DNA of 64,000 nucleotides, from positions 248,001 through 312,000 of the forward strand of contig VTTJ01000007.1 in NCBI GenBank assembly GCA_008364785.1. Reading direction: 5' to 3'. The notes beneath the pieces are model-generated. The model ran no database searches. It was not told where the DNA came from and saw nothing but the letters and a program-made list of their open reading frames with translations. Source of the stretch: Bacillus sp. BGMRC 2118 (GTDB lineage Bacteria; Bacillota; Bacilli; Bacillales; SA4). Positions 7,525-16,208 of the stretch are shown here, piece by piece; the stretch's first letter is position 1; every line of letters starts with the position of its first letter. The position numbers and the translations under genes were made by a program.

Positions 7525-7890
7525 ATGGTAGTAAAAGACCTTATTGAAAATATTCATAAGCGCGTCGAGGATTTGGATTTAGTCACTGCGAGAAAATATA
7601 TAGAAGATAATATTGAACTATTAAAGGGTAATCGAAACTTATTAAAAGGTAATGCACGAGAGCTTTTGAGCTTTATTATTGCACGAATTGAATCTGGTGA
7701 AGTGAAGTTAGCCAGGGAAGAAATTGCAACAGCTCTGACCATTAATAAATTTGCGACTAACTTTGATTTAAGATCATTAAAATTAGCAATTAAAGGGAAG
7801 GAGCAACTCTTATTAAGTAAAGAATTTATAGGGTATCTTAATAGTGATGCGAAAACAATATTACAAGGTATGGGTGCCATACAAAAGTAA
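7525..7890 (+). CDS. Conserved helical protein of unknown function (121 aa)
   Basis: An all-helical, charged protein: 'KDLIENIHKRVEDLDLVTARKYIEDNIELLKGNR' and two further helices, with no signal or membrane segment. ATG at 7525 is 7 nt after AAAGGGG; an in-frame ATG at 7519 would touch it. It has its own terminator at 7897-7921. Function unknown. Confidence 0.7.
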   Translation: MVVKDLIENIHKRVEDLDLVTARKYIEDNIELLKGNRNLLKGNARELLSFIIARIESGEVKLAREEIATALTINKFATNFDLRSLKLAIKGKEQLLLSKEFIGYLNSDAKTILQGMGAIQK

Positions 7891-7896
7891 CTGATG

Positions 7897-7921
7897 AACC
7901 AACTCTTGAAGTTGGTTTTTT
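7897..7921 (+). terminator. Terminator
   Basis: AACCAACT/AGTTGGTT with a 5-nt loop, followed by T residues. Confidence 0.85.
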
Positions 7922-8067
7922 CTATGATTCTAGATTAGAGTTTTACACAAAAAAGTTTTTTAGAATTTGAAAACATGTTTTTAAAACAAAAGGATAGGTA
8001 GGGGGATAACAATTTATCATTTCTGTTATAATTGAAATAAAAAAGTTAACTACTACCAGGTGATAAA

Positions 8068-8457
8068 ATGTTCACGAAAATGAAGGCTTGGGCAAGTAAT
8101 TTAAAGAAACAGATCGTTATACTCTACTTAGCTTATAAAGATAAAAGAGTGCCTTGGTATGCTAAAGCAATTACTGCTTGTGTGGTCGCATACGCGTTCA
8201 GTCCAATTGATTTCATACCAGATTTCATACCAATTCTAGGCTATATAGATGACGTAATTCTTCTCCCATTAGGAATAATGCTTGCAATGAAATTGATACC
8301 GAAAGATGTATTATCTGACTGTGCAGGTAGGGCAGAAGAAATAATGAAACATGGTAAACCAAAGAATTGGATAGTTGGTTCAACAATCGTTATGATGTGG
8401 AGCTTAATTATTTTTTGGCTTCTCGTAATGACATATCGGTTATTATTCAACGTATGA
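8068..8457 (+). CDS. DUF1232 (YkvA-like) membrane protein
   Basis: 129 residues. The family hallmark is present: 'YAFSPIDFIPDFIPILGYIDDVIL' (shown in part; about residues 50-73), a hydrophobic hairpin with conserved proline and aspartate residues. A further helix closes the protein. The family is widespread and of unknown biochemical role. Own terminator at 8486. Confidence 0.85.
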   Translation: MFTKMKAWASNLKKQIVILYLAYKDKRVPWYAKAITACVVAYAFSPIDFIPDFIPILGYIDDVILLPLGIMLAMKLIPKDVLSDCAGRAEEIMKHGKPKNWIVGSTIVMMWSLIIFWLLVMTYRLLFNV

Positions 8458-8485
8458 CTACATTCAGTTTGTAATATATCCGCTA

Positions 8486-8514
8486 AAAAACGCTCAGAAT
8501 AAATTTGAGCGTTT
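8486..8514 (+). terminator. Terminator after the DUF1232 gene
   Basis: Nine-base-pair stem AAACGCTCA/TGAGCGTTT, A-rich before and T-containing after, so it could act in both directions. Confidence 0.6.
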
Positions 8515-8642
8515 ACCTTGCAACATATTGCATGTCTACTAACAAAACCTATTTTGATTAGTAGGTTATTTACATTGATTACTTCAGCAACCGAACACAT
8601 TATAAAAAAGCATCTTCCTGTTAATTTCAAATTTCGTGATGA

Positions 8643-9860
8643 TTAGTTGGCAAATAAGACTGGTGAATCATCAACATCTTTAATCCAAACAATCGGTTCT
8701 TTCTGTTTTTCATGCATGATCCACACATCTCCACCTTGGAATCTATTTCCTTGCCTGCGTATCCAAGTTAGATAAGAGCCTACTACCTGAGGGTTTTCAT
8801 CTAATTCATTCTCTTTTGGAAAGGTAATTTGCTGTTGATTACCTGAGACTATATCAATTTCGTATAGAGAGGTAAACATTGTTGGGACAGGTCCCTCTTT
8901 CCATTTTTTGTTTTCCTGTGACCGGGCGACAATCACTTTTGATGGAGACCTCCACTCTACATCCAGGTCTACAAATCCTTTCGGTGTTAGGTTTTCTTGT
9001 TTTGTCCCAGCTTCTATATCTGCAATAGTTGTGATTTTATTCTCCACAAAAAAACGACCTTCCCCTGAAATATAAGCTAATTGGTTAGCTTGTGGTGCCC
9101 ATTTAAACCATTCACTAAAACCTAACATTCTTCCAATATCCTTAAAAACTTTTCCATCTGAAGATAACACACATAAAGGGTTACTATCCATGGCCCAGGA
9201 AGCTGTTGGCGTGCCTAAAAAACTGACCCATTTTCCGTCATGACTCCACTTAAAGCTACCAACAGTAACCGCAAATACATCATTTTCATCAATGGTAATT
9301 GAGTATAGTGGTTTCGCTTTGTTTTCGTTTAGATTCATATTCTTAGGAATTTGGTACAACTTTATTGGCTCCCATCCGGTGGGAAGGCGGTTTGATGTGG
9401 TCGAAACAATGAGATTTTTTCCATCTGGATACCATTCAAAGCTGCTAACCCCTAACGATACATTTTCAAATCCATGTGGTCTGCCACCCTTTGATTTCGT
9501 AACGTTTAGTACCCAACCTGAAAGATAAGCGAGTTCGTTGCGTGCAGGTGACCAAGAAAATGAAGATGTCTCAATGTGATGATACGGTTCATAGCTTTCA
9601 TTTTTTTCTGTATCATAAATCCATAAGTTCGACTTCTCTCCATGCTCGTTACCATCGATATATGCAATAAATCTTCCATCATATGACCACTGAGGTGAAT
9701 ACACATATTTATCAAAAGTAAGCTGAGTTTCAACATTTCCCTCTTTCATCCATAATTGATGATTGCGAACAAAAGCAGCCTTGATGGGTACTTCCACGTT
9801 AGCAAAAGTCGCGAACGGGAATAAGAGTAGAAGAATTAGTGGTAGTAGTTTATGTAACAT
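8643..9860 (-). CDS. Exported TolB-like beta-propeller protein
   Basis: 405 residues. A signal peptide, MLHKLLPLILLLLFPFATFA, is followed by repeated PD40/WD40-like blades: 'SPQWSYDGRFIAYIDG', 'FSWSPARNELAYLSG', 'FEWYPDGKNLIVS', 'FKWSHDGKWVSFLG', 'FKWAPQANQLAYISG'. The blades form a propeller as in TolB C-terminal domains. It is probably secreted; the partner is unknown. GGAGGG precedes the ATG. It is monocistronic on the minus strand. Confidence 0.85.
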   Translation of the reverse strand: MLHKLLPLILLLLFPFATFANVEVPIKAAFVRNHQLWMKEGNVETQLTFDKYVYSPQWSYDGRFIAYIDGNEHGEKSNLWIYDTEKNESYEPYHHIETSSFSWSPARNELAYLSGWVLNVTKSKGGRPHGFENVSLGVSSFEWYPDGKNLIVSTTSNRLPTGWEPIKLYQIPKNMNLNENKAKPLYSITIDENDVFAVTVGSFKWSHDGKWVSFLGTPTASWAMDSNPLCVLSSDGKVFKDIGRMLGFSEWFKWAPQANQLAYISGEGRFFVENKITTIADIEAGTKQENLTPKGFVDLDVEWRSPSKVIVARSQENKKWKEGPVPTMFTSLYEIDIVSGNQQQITFPKENELDENPQVVGSYLTWIRRQGNRFQGGDVWIMHEKQKEPIVWIKDVDDSPVLFAN

Positions 9861-10094
9861 ATCAATCCCTCCTGCTAGTTAGATTTACCTATTAGGAAGG
9901 TATTAATGCTAGGTTTCTGTGTATCTATACATGTAACGGGTAATAGATAGAATACTGGTATTAACGTAGTAATAGGCAGGATTTGTACATGAGATCATTG
10001 AATAATAGGGTTAGAAGTCTTTCAAATTGGGAGAAGTTTTAATCCTCCAACATGTATTAGAGAAGATTGTAGTAAAGTGAAGAGAGGTAGTTTC

Positions 10095-10691
10095 ATGACG
10101 AATGATAAAACGAATCCTAAAGTTGATGAATGGATAAATAAAGAGATGAGATGGAAAGAAGAATTTAAGGAATTAAGAGAAATTCTTCATGAATGTGTAC
10201 TGACTGAAGAGATAAAATGGAATAAGCCTTGTTACACATCTGAGGGGCGAAATATCGCAATTATACAAGGGTTTAAAGAATATTGTGCACTTATGTTTTT
10301 CAAAGGATCATTGTTAGATGACACTGAAGCGATATTAACCTCGCCTGGAGAAAATTCACAGGCACAAAGGCAATTGCGGTTCACAACTCTTAAAGAAATT
10401 ATTGAAAGGAAGTCAATATTGAAAACCTACATTCAAGAGGCTATTAATATTGAAAAAGCAGGATTGGAAGTCACATATAAGGAAACTTCAGCGTACAACC
10501 TTCCTGAGGAACTTCAAATCAAATTCGACGAAAATCCTAATTTGAAAGTTGCATTTGAACAATTAACGCCTGGCCGTCAAAGGCAGTATATCCTTTATGT
10601 CTCTAAAGCCAAACAATCTAAAACACGGGAGTCCAGGGTCGAAAAGTATATGCAGCACATACTTGATGGAAAAGGGTTAAATGATGAGTAG
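10095..10691 (+). CDS. YdeI-like protein (DUF1801 plus OmdA-like C-terminus)
   Basis: 198 residues. An N-terminal DUF1801 region ('EIKWNKPCYTSEGRNIAIIQGFKEYCALMFFKG') is followed by the 'TPGRQRQYILYVSKAKQSKTRESRVEK' segment characteristic of YdeI/OmpD-associated proteins. It is cytosolic with no established reaction. The start at 10095 is chosen because GAGAGGTA lies just upstream; the longer frame from GTG 10077 would include this ribosome binding site. Confidence 0.85.
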   Translation: MTNDKTNPKVDEWINKEMRWKEEFKELREILHECVLTEEIKWNKPCYTSEGRNIAIIQGFKEYCALMFFKGSLLDDTEAILTSPGENSQAQRQLRFTTLKEIIERKSILKTYIQEAINIEKAGLEVTYKETSAYNLPEELQIKFDENPNLKVAFEQLTPGRQRQYILYVSKAKQSKTRESRVEKYMQHILDGKGLNDE

Positions 10692-10753
10692 TATTTATCT
10701 ATAACTAGATAGAAGAAGGTGTTGAAAAAAAGTTTAAATGGATATAAAGAGGT

Positions 10754-10792
10754 AAAATAGCCTTACTCTTTTTTAGCGAGTAAGGCTATTTT
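10754..10792. terminator. Strong hairpin terminator
   Basis: Thirteen-base-pair stem AATAGCCTTACTC/GAGTAAGGCTATT with a T-rich loop. It is downstream of the YdeI-like gene. Confidence 0.8.
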
Positions 10793-10913
10793 ATATTCTC
10801 GTGTCAAATCTCTTCAGCATACATAGTGGCTATGATTACCAAAGAATTTCACTTAAATCATAGTGAGATGTCTCCGATAAAGAAGATAAGACTAAATAAT
10901 AGGAAGGTGAAGT

Positions 10914-12605
10914 ATGAAAATAAAGGGAAAATTATATATACTAGTATTTATTCTAATCGGAGCAATGTTACTCGTCGGCATTTTTTCATCAATTCAGCTA
11001 AATAAGACAACTGCAGCTTATAATGAAATGCAAGAGGATGAGAAAATACAGCTACTATTTAGGTCGTTACAATATCGATTTACGGGAATCTCAAATGATG
11101 AAAGAGCTTTTCTCTTAACGGGTGACAAGGAGTTAATTCAAGGGATAGAGGAAAAAGAGAAAGATATCGAGAGCTATTTTGAGGAACTTTCACAATATGA
11201 ACATGTAAGCTCATCAGATAAAGAAGAAATCAGTAAAATTAAAAATAATCTTGCTATCTATTTGGAAGAAAATAAACAAATGGTGAATACCTATTTATCA
11301 GGTAGTACTGACCTTGCATTATCTATTCATATGAAAGAACAAAGAAGTATCCGTAAAGAACTAGTGGACCCAAGTGTAAATGAATTTATGGATAAATTAA
11401 AAAGCGAGATTGCTGAGGATAAATCTAACTTAACGCAATCACAAAAAGTAGAAACCATTATTCTCTACTCTATTATTGCTCTTTCGGTAGTTGCAGGATT
11501 AATCATTGGATTAATCATTATCCGTTCTATTGTCAAACCTTTAACAGTCATGACTGGGCGATTACAGGAAATAGCTGAAGGCGAAGGAGACTTAACGCAA
11601 ACAATTCAAATCAATAGTAAGGATGAGCTAGGTTTAATGGCACATTCATTCAACGGAATGGTAGGAAAGATAAGAGAGTTAATAAAGCAAGTAGGCATGT
11701 CAGCTGAACAAGTTGCAGCCGCTGCAGAAGAATTGACAGCTAGCTCTGAGGAGACAACGAGAGCTACTGAACAAATTGCGTCTACAGTTCAAGATGTTGC
11801 ATCTGGATCCACTGAACAAATTACAAGTCTCAAGGATACAGCTATTACAGTATCACTGTTGTCTACAACTGTTGAAAACATAGCAGAAAACTCGGAAAAA
11901 GCGACGAAAACATCGAATGAGGCTTCAGAAAATGCTGCATTGGGGAACGAAGCCATCCAGAATATTATTATCCAGATGACGGGGATTAATGAGACCGTTA
12001 ACCAATTATCTGATGAAGTCACAAGACTTGGAGATCGTTCAAGTCAAATAAGTGAAATTGTTGATTCAATCACTGGTATCGCAGATCAAACGAACCTTCT
12101 TGCACTAAATGCGGCCATAGAGGCTGCTAGAGCAGGTGAACATGGCCGTGGATTCGCGGTAGTTTCGGATGAAGTCCGAAAATTAGCAGAACAATCCGCT
12201 GCTTCAGCTCAGCAAATATCAGCGTTAATTTCAACCATTCAGTCAGATACTGTTCAAACAGTCGAATCGATGAGAAATACAACCGATAAAGTAACAGAAG
12301 GCATTTCACTTGTGCACAACGCAGGAGAATCATTTGAACAAATTCAGTTGTCGATTTCTAAAGTTTCAGAGCAAATTCAGGAAGTATCGAACTCTGTATT
12401 GGAAATGCGCGACGGGTCACGTAAAATGGTTGATGCCATTCAAACGTATGAACACATTTCAGAAGTTACAGATCAAGGAACGCAAGAAATGGCTTCTGCA
12501 GCAGAAGAGCAAGTTGCATCGATGGAGGAAATCGCAGCGTCATCAGCGTCTTTATCTAAGATGGCAGAAGATCTTCAAACATTAATAGGTAAATTTAAAG
12601 TTTAG
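10914..12605 (+). CDS. Methyl-accepting chemotaxis protein
   Basis: 563 residues. Order: transmembrane helix 1 (about 5-27), an extracytoplasmic four-helix sensor (about 30-178) with '[23 protein letters not shown]', transmembrane helix 2 (about 181-203), HAMP (about 205-258), and a signalling domain with the conserved tip '[26 protein letters not shown]'. It signals to CheA/CheW in polar arrays; the ligand is unknown. GGAAGGTGA precedes the ATG. A long terminator follows. Confidence 0.93.
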   Translation: MKIKGKLYILVFILIGAMLLVGIFSSIQLNKTTAAYNEMQEDEKIQLLFRSLQYRFTGISNDERAFLLTGDKELIQGIEEKEKDIESYFEELSQYEHVSSSDKEEISKIKNNLAIYLEENKQMVNTYLSGSTDLALSIHMKEQRSIRKELVDPSVNEFMDKLKSEIAEDKSNLTQSQKVETIILYSIIALSVVAGLIIGLIIIRSIVKPLTVMTGRLQEIAEGEGDLTQTIQINSKDELGLMAHSFNGMVGKIRELIKQVGMSAEQVAAAAEELTASSEETTRATEQIASTVQDVASGSTEQITSLKDTAITVSLLSTTVENIAENSEKATKTSNEASENAALGNEAIQNIIIQMTGINETVNQLSDEVTRLGDRSSQISEIVDSITGIADQTNLLALNAAIEAARAGEHGRGFAVVSDEVRKLAEQSAASAQQISALISTIQSDTVQTVESMRNTTDKVTEGISLVHNAGESFEQIQLSISKVSEQIQEVSNSVLEMRDGSRKMVDAIQTYEHISEVTDQGTQEMASAAEEQVASMEEIAASSASLSKMAEDLQTLIGKFKV

Positions 12606-12617
12606 TACTTCTTTTCA

Positions 12618-12671
12618 AACGAAAAAGAGCAGTAGACCTAAAGCAAAAAGGATCTACTGCTCTTTTTCGTT
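12618..12671 (+). terminator. Terminator of the chemoreceptor gene
   Basis: About 19 paired bases (AACGAAAAAGAGCAGTAGA and its complement) with an A/T-rich context on both sides. Confidence 0.9.
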
Positions 12672-12739
12672 GATATTACAACAATTCGTATATTTACATC
12701 ATAAGCAGTAAATGATAATTTGCATGATAATAGGAAATT

Positions 12740-12762
12740 AGACTTAAAATAAATTTAAGTCT
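12740..12762. promoter_or_regulatory. Inverted repeat upstream of the dehydrogenase
   Basis: AGACTTAAA at 12740-12748 pairs perfectly with TTTAAGTCT at 12754-12762. It lies about 95 bp before the dehydrogenase start. It could be an operator, but no protein can be assigned. Confidence 0.3.
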
Positions 12763-12857
12763 GTTTAAATTCCTTTAAATTTATTTTACGAATTATACAA
12801 TTTATACTAGTAAGGTAAACAAAAATAGATACATACAATGATAAGGAGTTGCAACAA

Positions 12858-13754
12858 ATGAATTATAAAAATATTACGGTTGCCGGCAGTGGTGTTTTAG
12901 GAAGTCAAATTGCGTTCCAAACAGCGTATTTCGGATTTAATGTAAGCATTTATGATATTAACGATGAAGCTCTAGAGCGTGCAAAAGAACGAGTTGAGAC
13001 GCTAAAGGCAAATTATAAAAGAGATTTAAAAGCTACAGATGAACAAGTAGATGCGGCTTATAGTCGTCTTTCTTTCTATTCAAATCTTGAAGAAGCTGTT
13101 AAAAATGCAGATTTTCTAATTGAAGCAGTACCAGAAGTAATCGACATTAAAAAGAATTTTTACGAAAACTTGGCAAAGGTTGCGCCAGATCATACAATTT
13201 TTGCAACAAATACGTCAACCATGCTTCCAAGTCAATTTGCAGAGTATACAGGTCGTCCTGAGAAGTTCCTTGCCTTGCACTTTGCAAATGAAATTTGGAA
13301 AAACAACACAGCTGAAATTATGAGGCATGAAACGACTGATAGCAATGTGTTTGATGATGTTGTGGAATTTGCAAAAGCCATTGGTATGATAGCATTGCCT
13401 CTTCATAAAGAGCAACCAGGATATATTTTAAACACGTTATTAGTTCCGTTCTTAAATGCAGCACAGTACTTAGTGGTTAATGGTATTGCGGACCCAGAAA
13501 CGGTTGATAAGACTTGGATGATTGCAACTGGCGCACCAAAAGGACCGTTTGCTATTCTTGATATTATTGGAATTAACACTCCTTATAATTTATCTGTTGC
13601 AAGAGCGAATGCTGGTGATACTGAAGCGGCAAAAGTGGCAGAATACTTAAAAACAGAATTCCTTGATAAAGGAAGACAAGGTGTTCAAAATGGAAAAGGA
13701 TTTTATGATTATCCAAATCCAAACTTCCTTAAAGAGGATTTCTTAAAGAACTAA
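12858..13754 (+). CDS. 3-hydroxyacyl-CoA dehydrogenase family protein
   Basis: 298 residues. A Rossmann NAD-binding motif, 'ITVAGSGVLGSQIAF', with an aspartate after beta-2 ('IYDIND') gives NAD preference. The catalytic region reads 'FATNTSTMLPSQFAEY..FLALHFANE', and the C-terminal helical domain ends 'GRQGVQNGKGFYDYP', typical of HADH/3-hydroxybutyryl-CoA dehydrogenases. ATG 12858 is 9 nt after AAGGAG. Convergent with the LysR gene, sharing a terminator. Confidence 0.9.
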   Translation: MNYKNITVAGSGVLGSQIAFQTAYFGFNVSIYDINDEALERAKERVETLKANYKRDLKATDEQVDAAYSRLSFYSNLEEAVKNADFLIEAVPEVIDIKKNFYENLAKVAPDHTIFATNTSTMLPSQFAEYTGRPEKFLALHFANEIWKNNTAEIMRHETTDSNVFDDVVEFAKAIGMIALPLHKEQPGYILNTLLVPFLNAAQYLVVNGIADPETVDKTWMIATGAPKGPFAILDIIGINTPYNLSVARANAGDTEAAKVAEYLKTEFLDKGRQGVQNGKGFYDYPNPNFLKEDFLKN

Positions 13755-13760
13755 AACAAC

Positions 13761-13807
13761 AAAAATAGAAATGCAGTGTAAACATACACAGCATTTCTAT
13801 TTTTTTT
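13761..13807. terminator. Bidirectional terminator
   Basis: AATAGAAATGC pairs with GCATTTCTATT around an inner GTGT/TACAC segment, with A residues before and eight T residues after. It serves both convergent genes. Confidence 0.85.
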
Positions 13808-14687
13808 AGCCTAAAAGATGTTCTGTGAATTGTTCAATCAAGTTCCACTTCTCTTGATCCTTCCTGGTGACACGCCATATATAGTATGAATCAGATTCAA
13901 ACTCCTCAATTGGAATCATCATGATTTCGTCTTTGATATGAGGAGGTAGAGAGTTTACAATAAACTCCGTTGCAATGGAGATGGCATTACCTCGTATCAC
14001 CATTTGAAAAAGTGACTCCACGTTGTTTGAAATTAAGGCAATTGTATTTGTTGGATCGTCCAACACGAGCTTTTCAGCTGCCATTTTAATCACAGGATCA
14101 TTGTATAAAACAATTGTTTCATTTTTAATTTCATTACTAGAAATGCTTTTCTTCACGGTAAGAGGAGAGTGTTTATTTACGACTAAAATAGGTGGATCTT
14201 GAATAATCGGGTCCCACGTGAGAGAGGCATCATGATTGTCTTTTGATAAAGATACAAAACCAATATCAGCATGACCACTTTTCACATGTTTTAACACAAA
14301 AGTGGTATCACCTTCCAACAGTTGTAAATTCATATGAGGAGAGTGTTTTTGATAAGATAACGTTGTGTTAATAATGCTTTGTACCATTCCTGGTGTTGTT
14401 GCGATCATGAAGTTTTCATGGCTTTTATTTTCGTAAGTAGAAATGTCCTCTTTCATTTTATCAATCTTACCGAGTATGGAAACGGCATGTTGAATCACTG
14501 TTTTTCCTATGACGGTGGGTGTCACACCTCTTCTTGTACGAATAAAAAGAGAAGTTCCAAGTTCTTGTTCAAGCTGACTAATGGAAATACTGATGGCCGG
14601 CACTGTCATGTGATTTTTTTTCGCTGCTTCTGTAAAGGAACCGAGTTCTCCAACGTCAATGAGGTATTGTAGTTGAATCATATTCAT
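13806..14687 (-). CDS. LysR-family transcriptional regulator
   Basis: 293 residues. An N-terminal winged helix-turn-helix ('GSFTEAAKKNHMTVPAISISISQLEQELG') is followed by 'LFIRTRRGVTPTVIG' and a two-lobed periplasmic-binding-like effector domain. AAGGTGA precedes the first ATG. Target unknown; it faces away from the methyltransferase gene at 14868 and is convergent with the dehydrogenase. Confidence 0.92.
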   Translation of the reverse strand: MNMIQLQYLIDVGELGSFTEAAKKNHMTVPAISISISQLEQELGTSLFIRTRRGVTPTVIGKTVIQHAVSILGKIDKMKEDISTYENKSHENFMIATTPGMVQSIINTTLSYQKHSPHMNLQLLEGDTTFVLKHVKSGHADIGFVSLSKDNHDASLTWDPIIQDPPILVVNKHSPLTVKKSISSNEIKNETIVLYNDPVIKMAAEKLVLDDPTNTIALISNNVESLFQMVIRGNAISIATEFIVNSLPPHIKDEIMMIPIEEFESDSYYIWRVTRKDQEKWNLIEQFTEHLLG

Positions 14688-14867
14688 ATTGCTTTCACCT
14701 TATCTTTTTACTGTCGTTATCCATAAATTATACACGAGTTTCGTTCTTAGCATTTAATGATTTATTCTTTCAAGTGGAAAGCAGATAGGGAAGGCTTTAA
14801 TAGATTTTACATACTACATATGGTAATCTTCAATATACGAAATGCGAGAAAAAAAGGAGGTCAAGAA

Positions 14868-15497
14868 ATGACAGAAATATGGGAGTCCAGCTTTTTAGAA
14901 AATCAAATGATGTGGGGATTTGAACCTGCAGATTCTGCGATTTTGGCAAAGGACTTTTTCCTTGAAAAAAAGGTGGGAAATCTATTAATTCCCGGTATCG
15001 GATATGGTAGAAATGCAAAGGTATTTATCGATAACGGAATAGAAGTAACAGGAATTGAAATATCCAAATCAGCCATTGAATTGGCAAGGGAAAATGGACT
15101 AAACATTCCTATTTACCACGGTTCAGTGTCCGATATGCCTTTTGATCAGAAGTTATATGCTGGAATCTTTTCATATGCGCTGATTCATTTACTAAACCGA
15201 GAGGAGCGCGAAAAATTCCTTCAAGATTGCTACAATCAGTTACTGCCAAACGGTTATATGATTTTTACTACAATATCAAAGGAAGCTCCTATGTATGGAA
15301 AAGGCAAACAGCTAGGTAAGGACTATTTTGAGATAACTGAAGGGATGAAGCTGTTTTTTTATGATCATGAAACAATCAAACAAGATTTTGGACAATATGG
15401 ACTGTTGGAAATTTCAGAAGTTTTAGAGCCACATAAACATGCAGAAAGTAAGCCTCCGTTTCCATTTTTAATGGTGAAGTGTCAAAAGGTAAAATAA
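14868..15497 (+). CDS. Class I SAM-dependent methyltransferase, TehB-like
   Basis: 209 residues. 'LLIPGIGYGRNAKVFIDNG' is motif I, 'VTGIEISKSAIELAREN' motif II, and 'AGIFSYALIHLLNREERE' the motif IV region. AAAGGAGGT lies 9 nt before ATG 14868; the longer open frame from 14757 has no such site. The substrate is unknown. Confidence 0.85.
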   Translation: MTEIWESSFLENQMMWGFEPADSAILAKDFFLEKKVGNLLIPGIGYGRNAKVFIDNGIEVTGIEISKSAIELARENGLNIPIYHGSVSDMPFDQKLYAGIFSYALIHLLNREEREKFLQDCYNQLLPNGYMIFTTISKEAPMYGKGKQLGKDYFEITEGMKLFFYDHETIKQDFGQYGLLEISEVLEPHKHAESKPPFPFLMVKCQKVK

Positions 15498-15582
15498 TTG
15501 GATATGTAGTGTTTGATTGTCTGTTTGTTTTGTGAGAGTAGTTGTACATAATAACTGTATGAATAGGAATGGAGGGAGTGCA

Positions 15583-16008
15583 ATCAAAGTACTATCCATG
15601 AAACAACCGTGGGCTCATCTTTTTGTGCTGGGAGAAAATAAATATGAAACACGGTCCTGGCAAACGAAGTATCGTGGTCCATTGGCCATTCATACAAGTA
15701 AAGCAATGAACAAGTCGGCAGCAAATGAAAAAGGCATTCAAACACTTTTAAACAATCATGGTATCACTCCTGATGCCCTTCCAACAGGTGTAATTATTGC
15801 TACATGCGTGTTGATGGATTGTGTTCAAATTACTGAAAACAATCAAGATCATGCCATTTTGGCAACAGGTGAAATGGTAGAGGGGAATGATTATTATTTA
15901 GGTGATTTTACTGTAGGTGGATTTGTATGGGTTGTTGAAAGCATGCAACTTCTAGATGAATTCATCCCAGCGAAGGGTCAACTTGGGCTATGGGAACATG
16001 AAATTTGA
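15583..16008 (+). CDS. ASCH-domain protein, start codon unclear
   Basis: A PUA-like ASCH domain: 'KVLSMKQPWAHLFVLGENKYETRSW' (start in parts), 'RGPLAIHTSKAMNK', and the close 'KGQLGLWE'. ASCH proteins bind RNA or nucleotides, and some hydrolyse acetylated cytidine. Homologues typically begin with Met-Lys-Val-Leu-Ser. Here that position is ATC AAA GTA CTA, 6 nt after GGAGGG, so ATC (15583) may be the start codon. ATG alternatives at 15559 (no ribosome site) and 15598 (loses the first strand) fit less well. Confidence 0.75.
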   Translation: MKVLSMKQPWAHLFVLGENKYETRSWQTKYRGPLAIHTSKAMNKSAANEKGIQTLLNNHGITPDALPTGVIIATCVLMDCVQITENNQDHAILATGEMVEGNDYYLGDFTVGGFVWVVESMQLLDEFIPAKGQLGLWEHEI

Positions 16009-16208
16009 AACGGTACAAAAATCTCCAATTCATAGAATGGGGATTTTTTTGTACCTCTGATAAGCGAACTTATCGTAGTTACATAAGGTAGCTTAGAGGG
16101 TTCGTTTTTTGAGTTGTGCGTTCATCGAGAAGGATAATGCTCGTCTTTGTGGAAAGTAATGTATATGTATGTTAGGTAATTGTTACCAAAAGAGATGGAG
16201 TGTTAAAG

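Noticed and set aside
8241..8630. 129-codon minus-strand frame
   Set aside because: Mostly antisense to the DUF1232 gene and crosses its terminator; no family features.
12310..12585. 91-codon plus-strand frame
   Set aside because: It lies wholly inside the chemoreceptor signalling domain in another frame.
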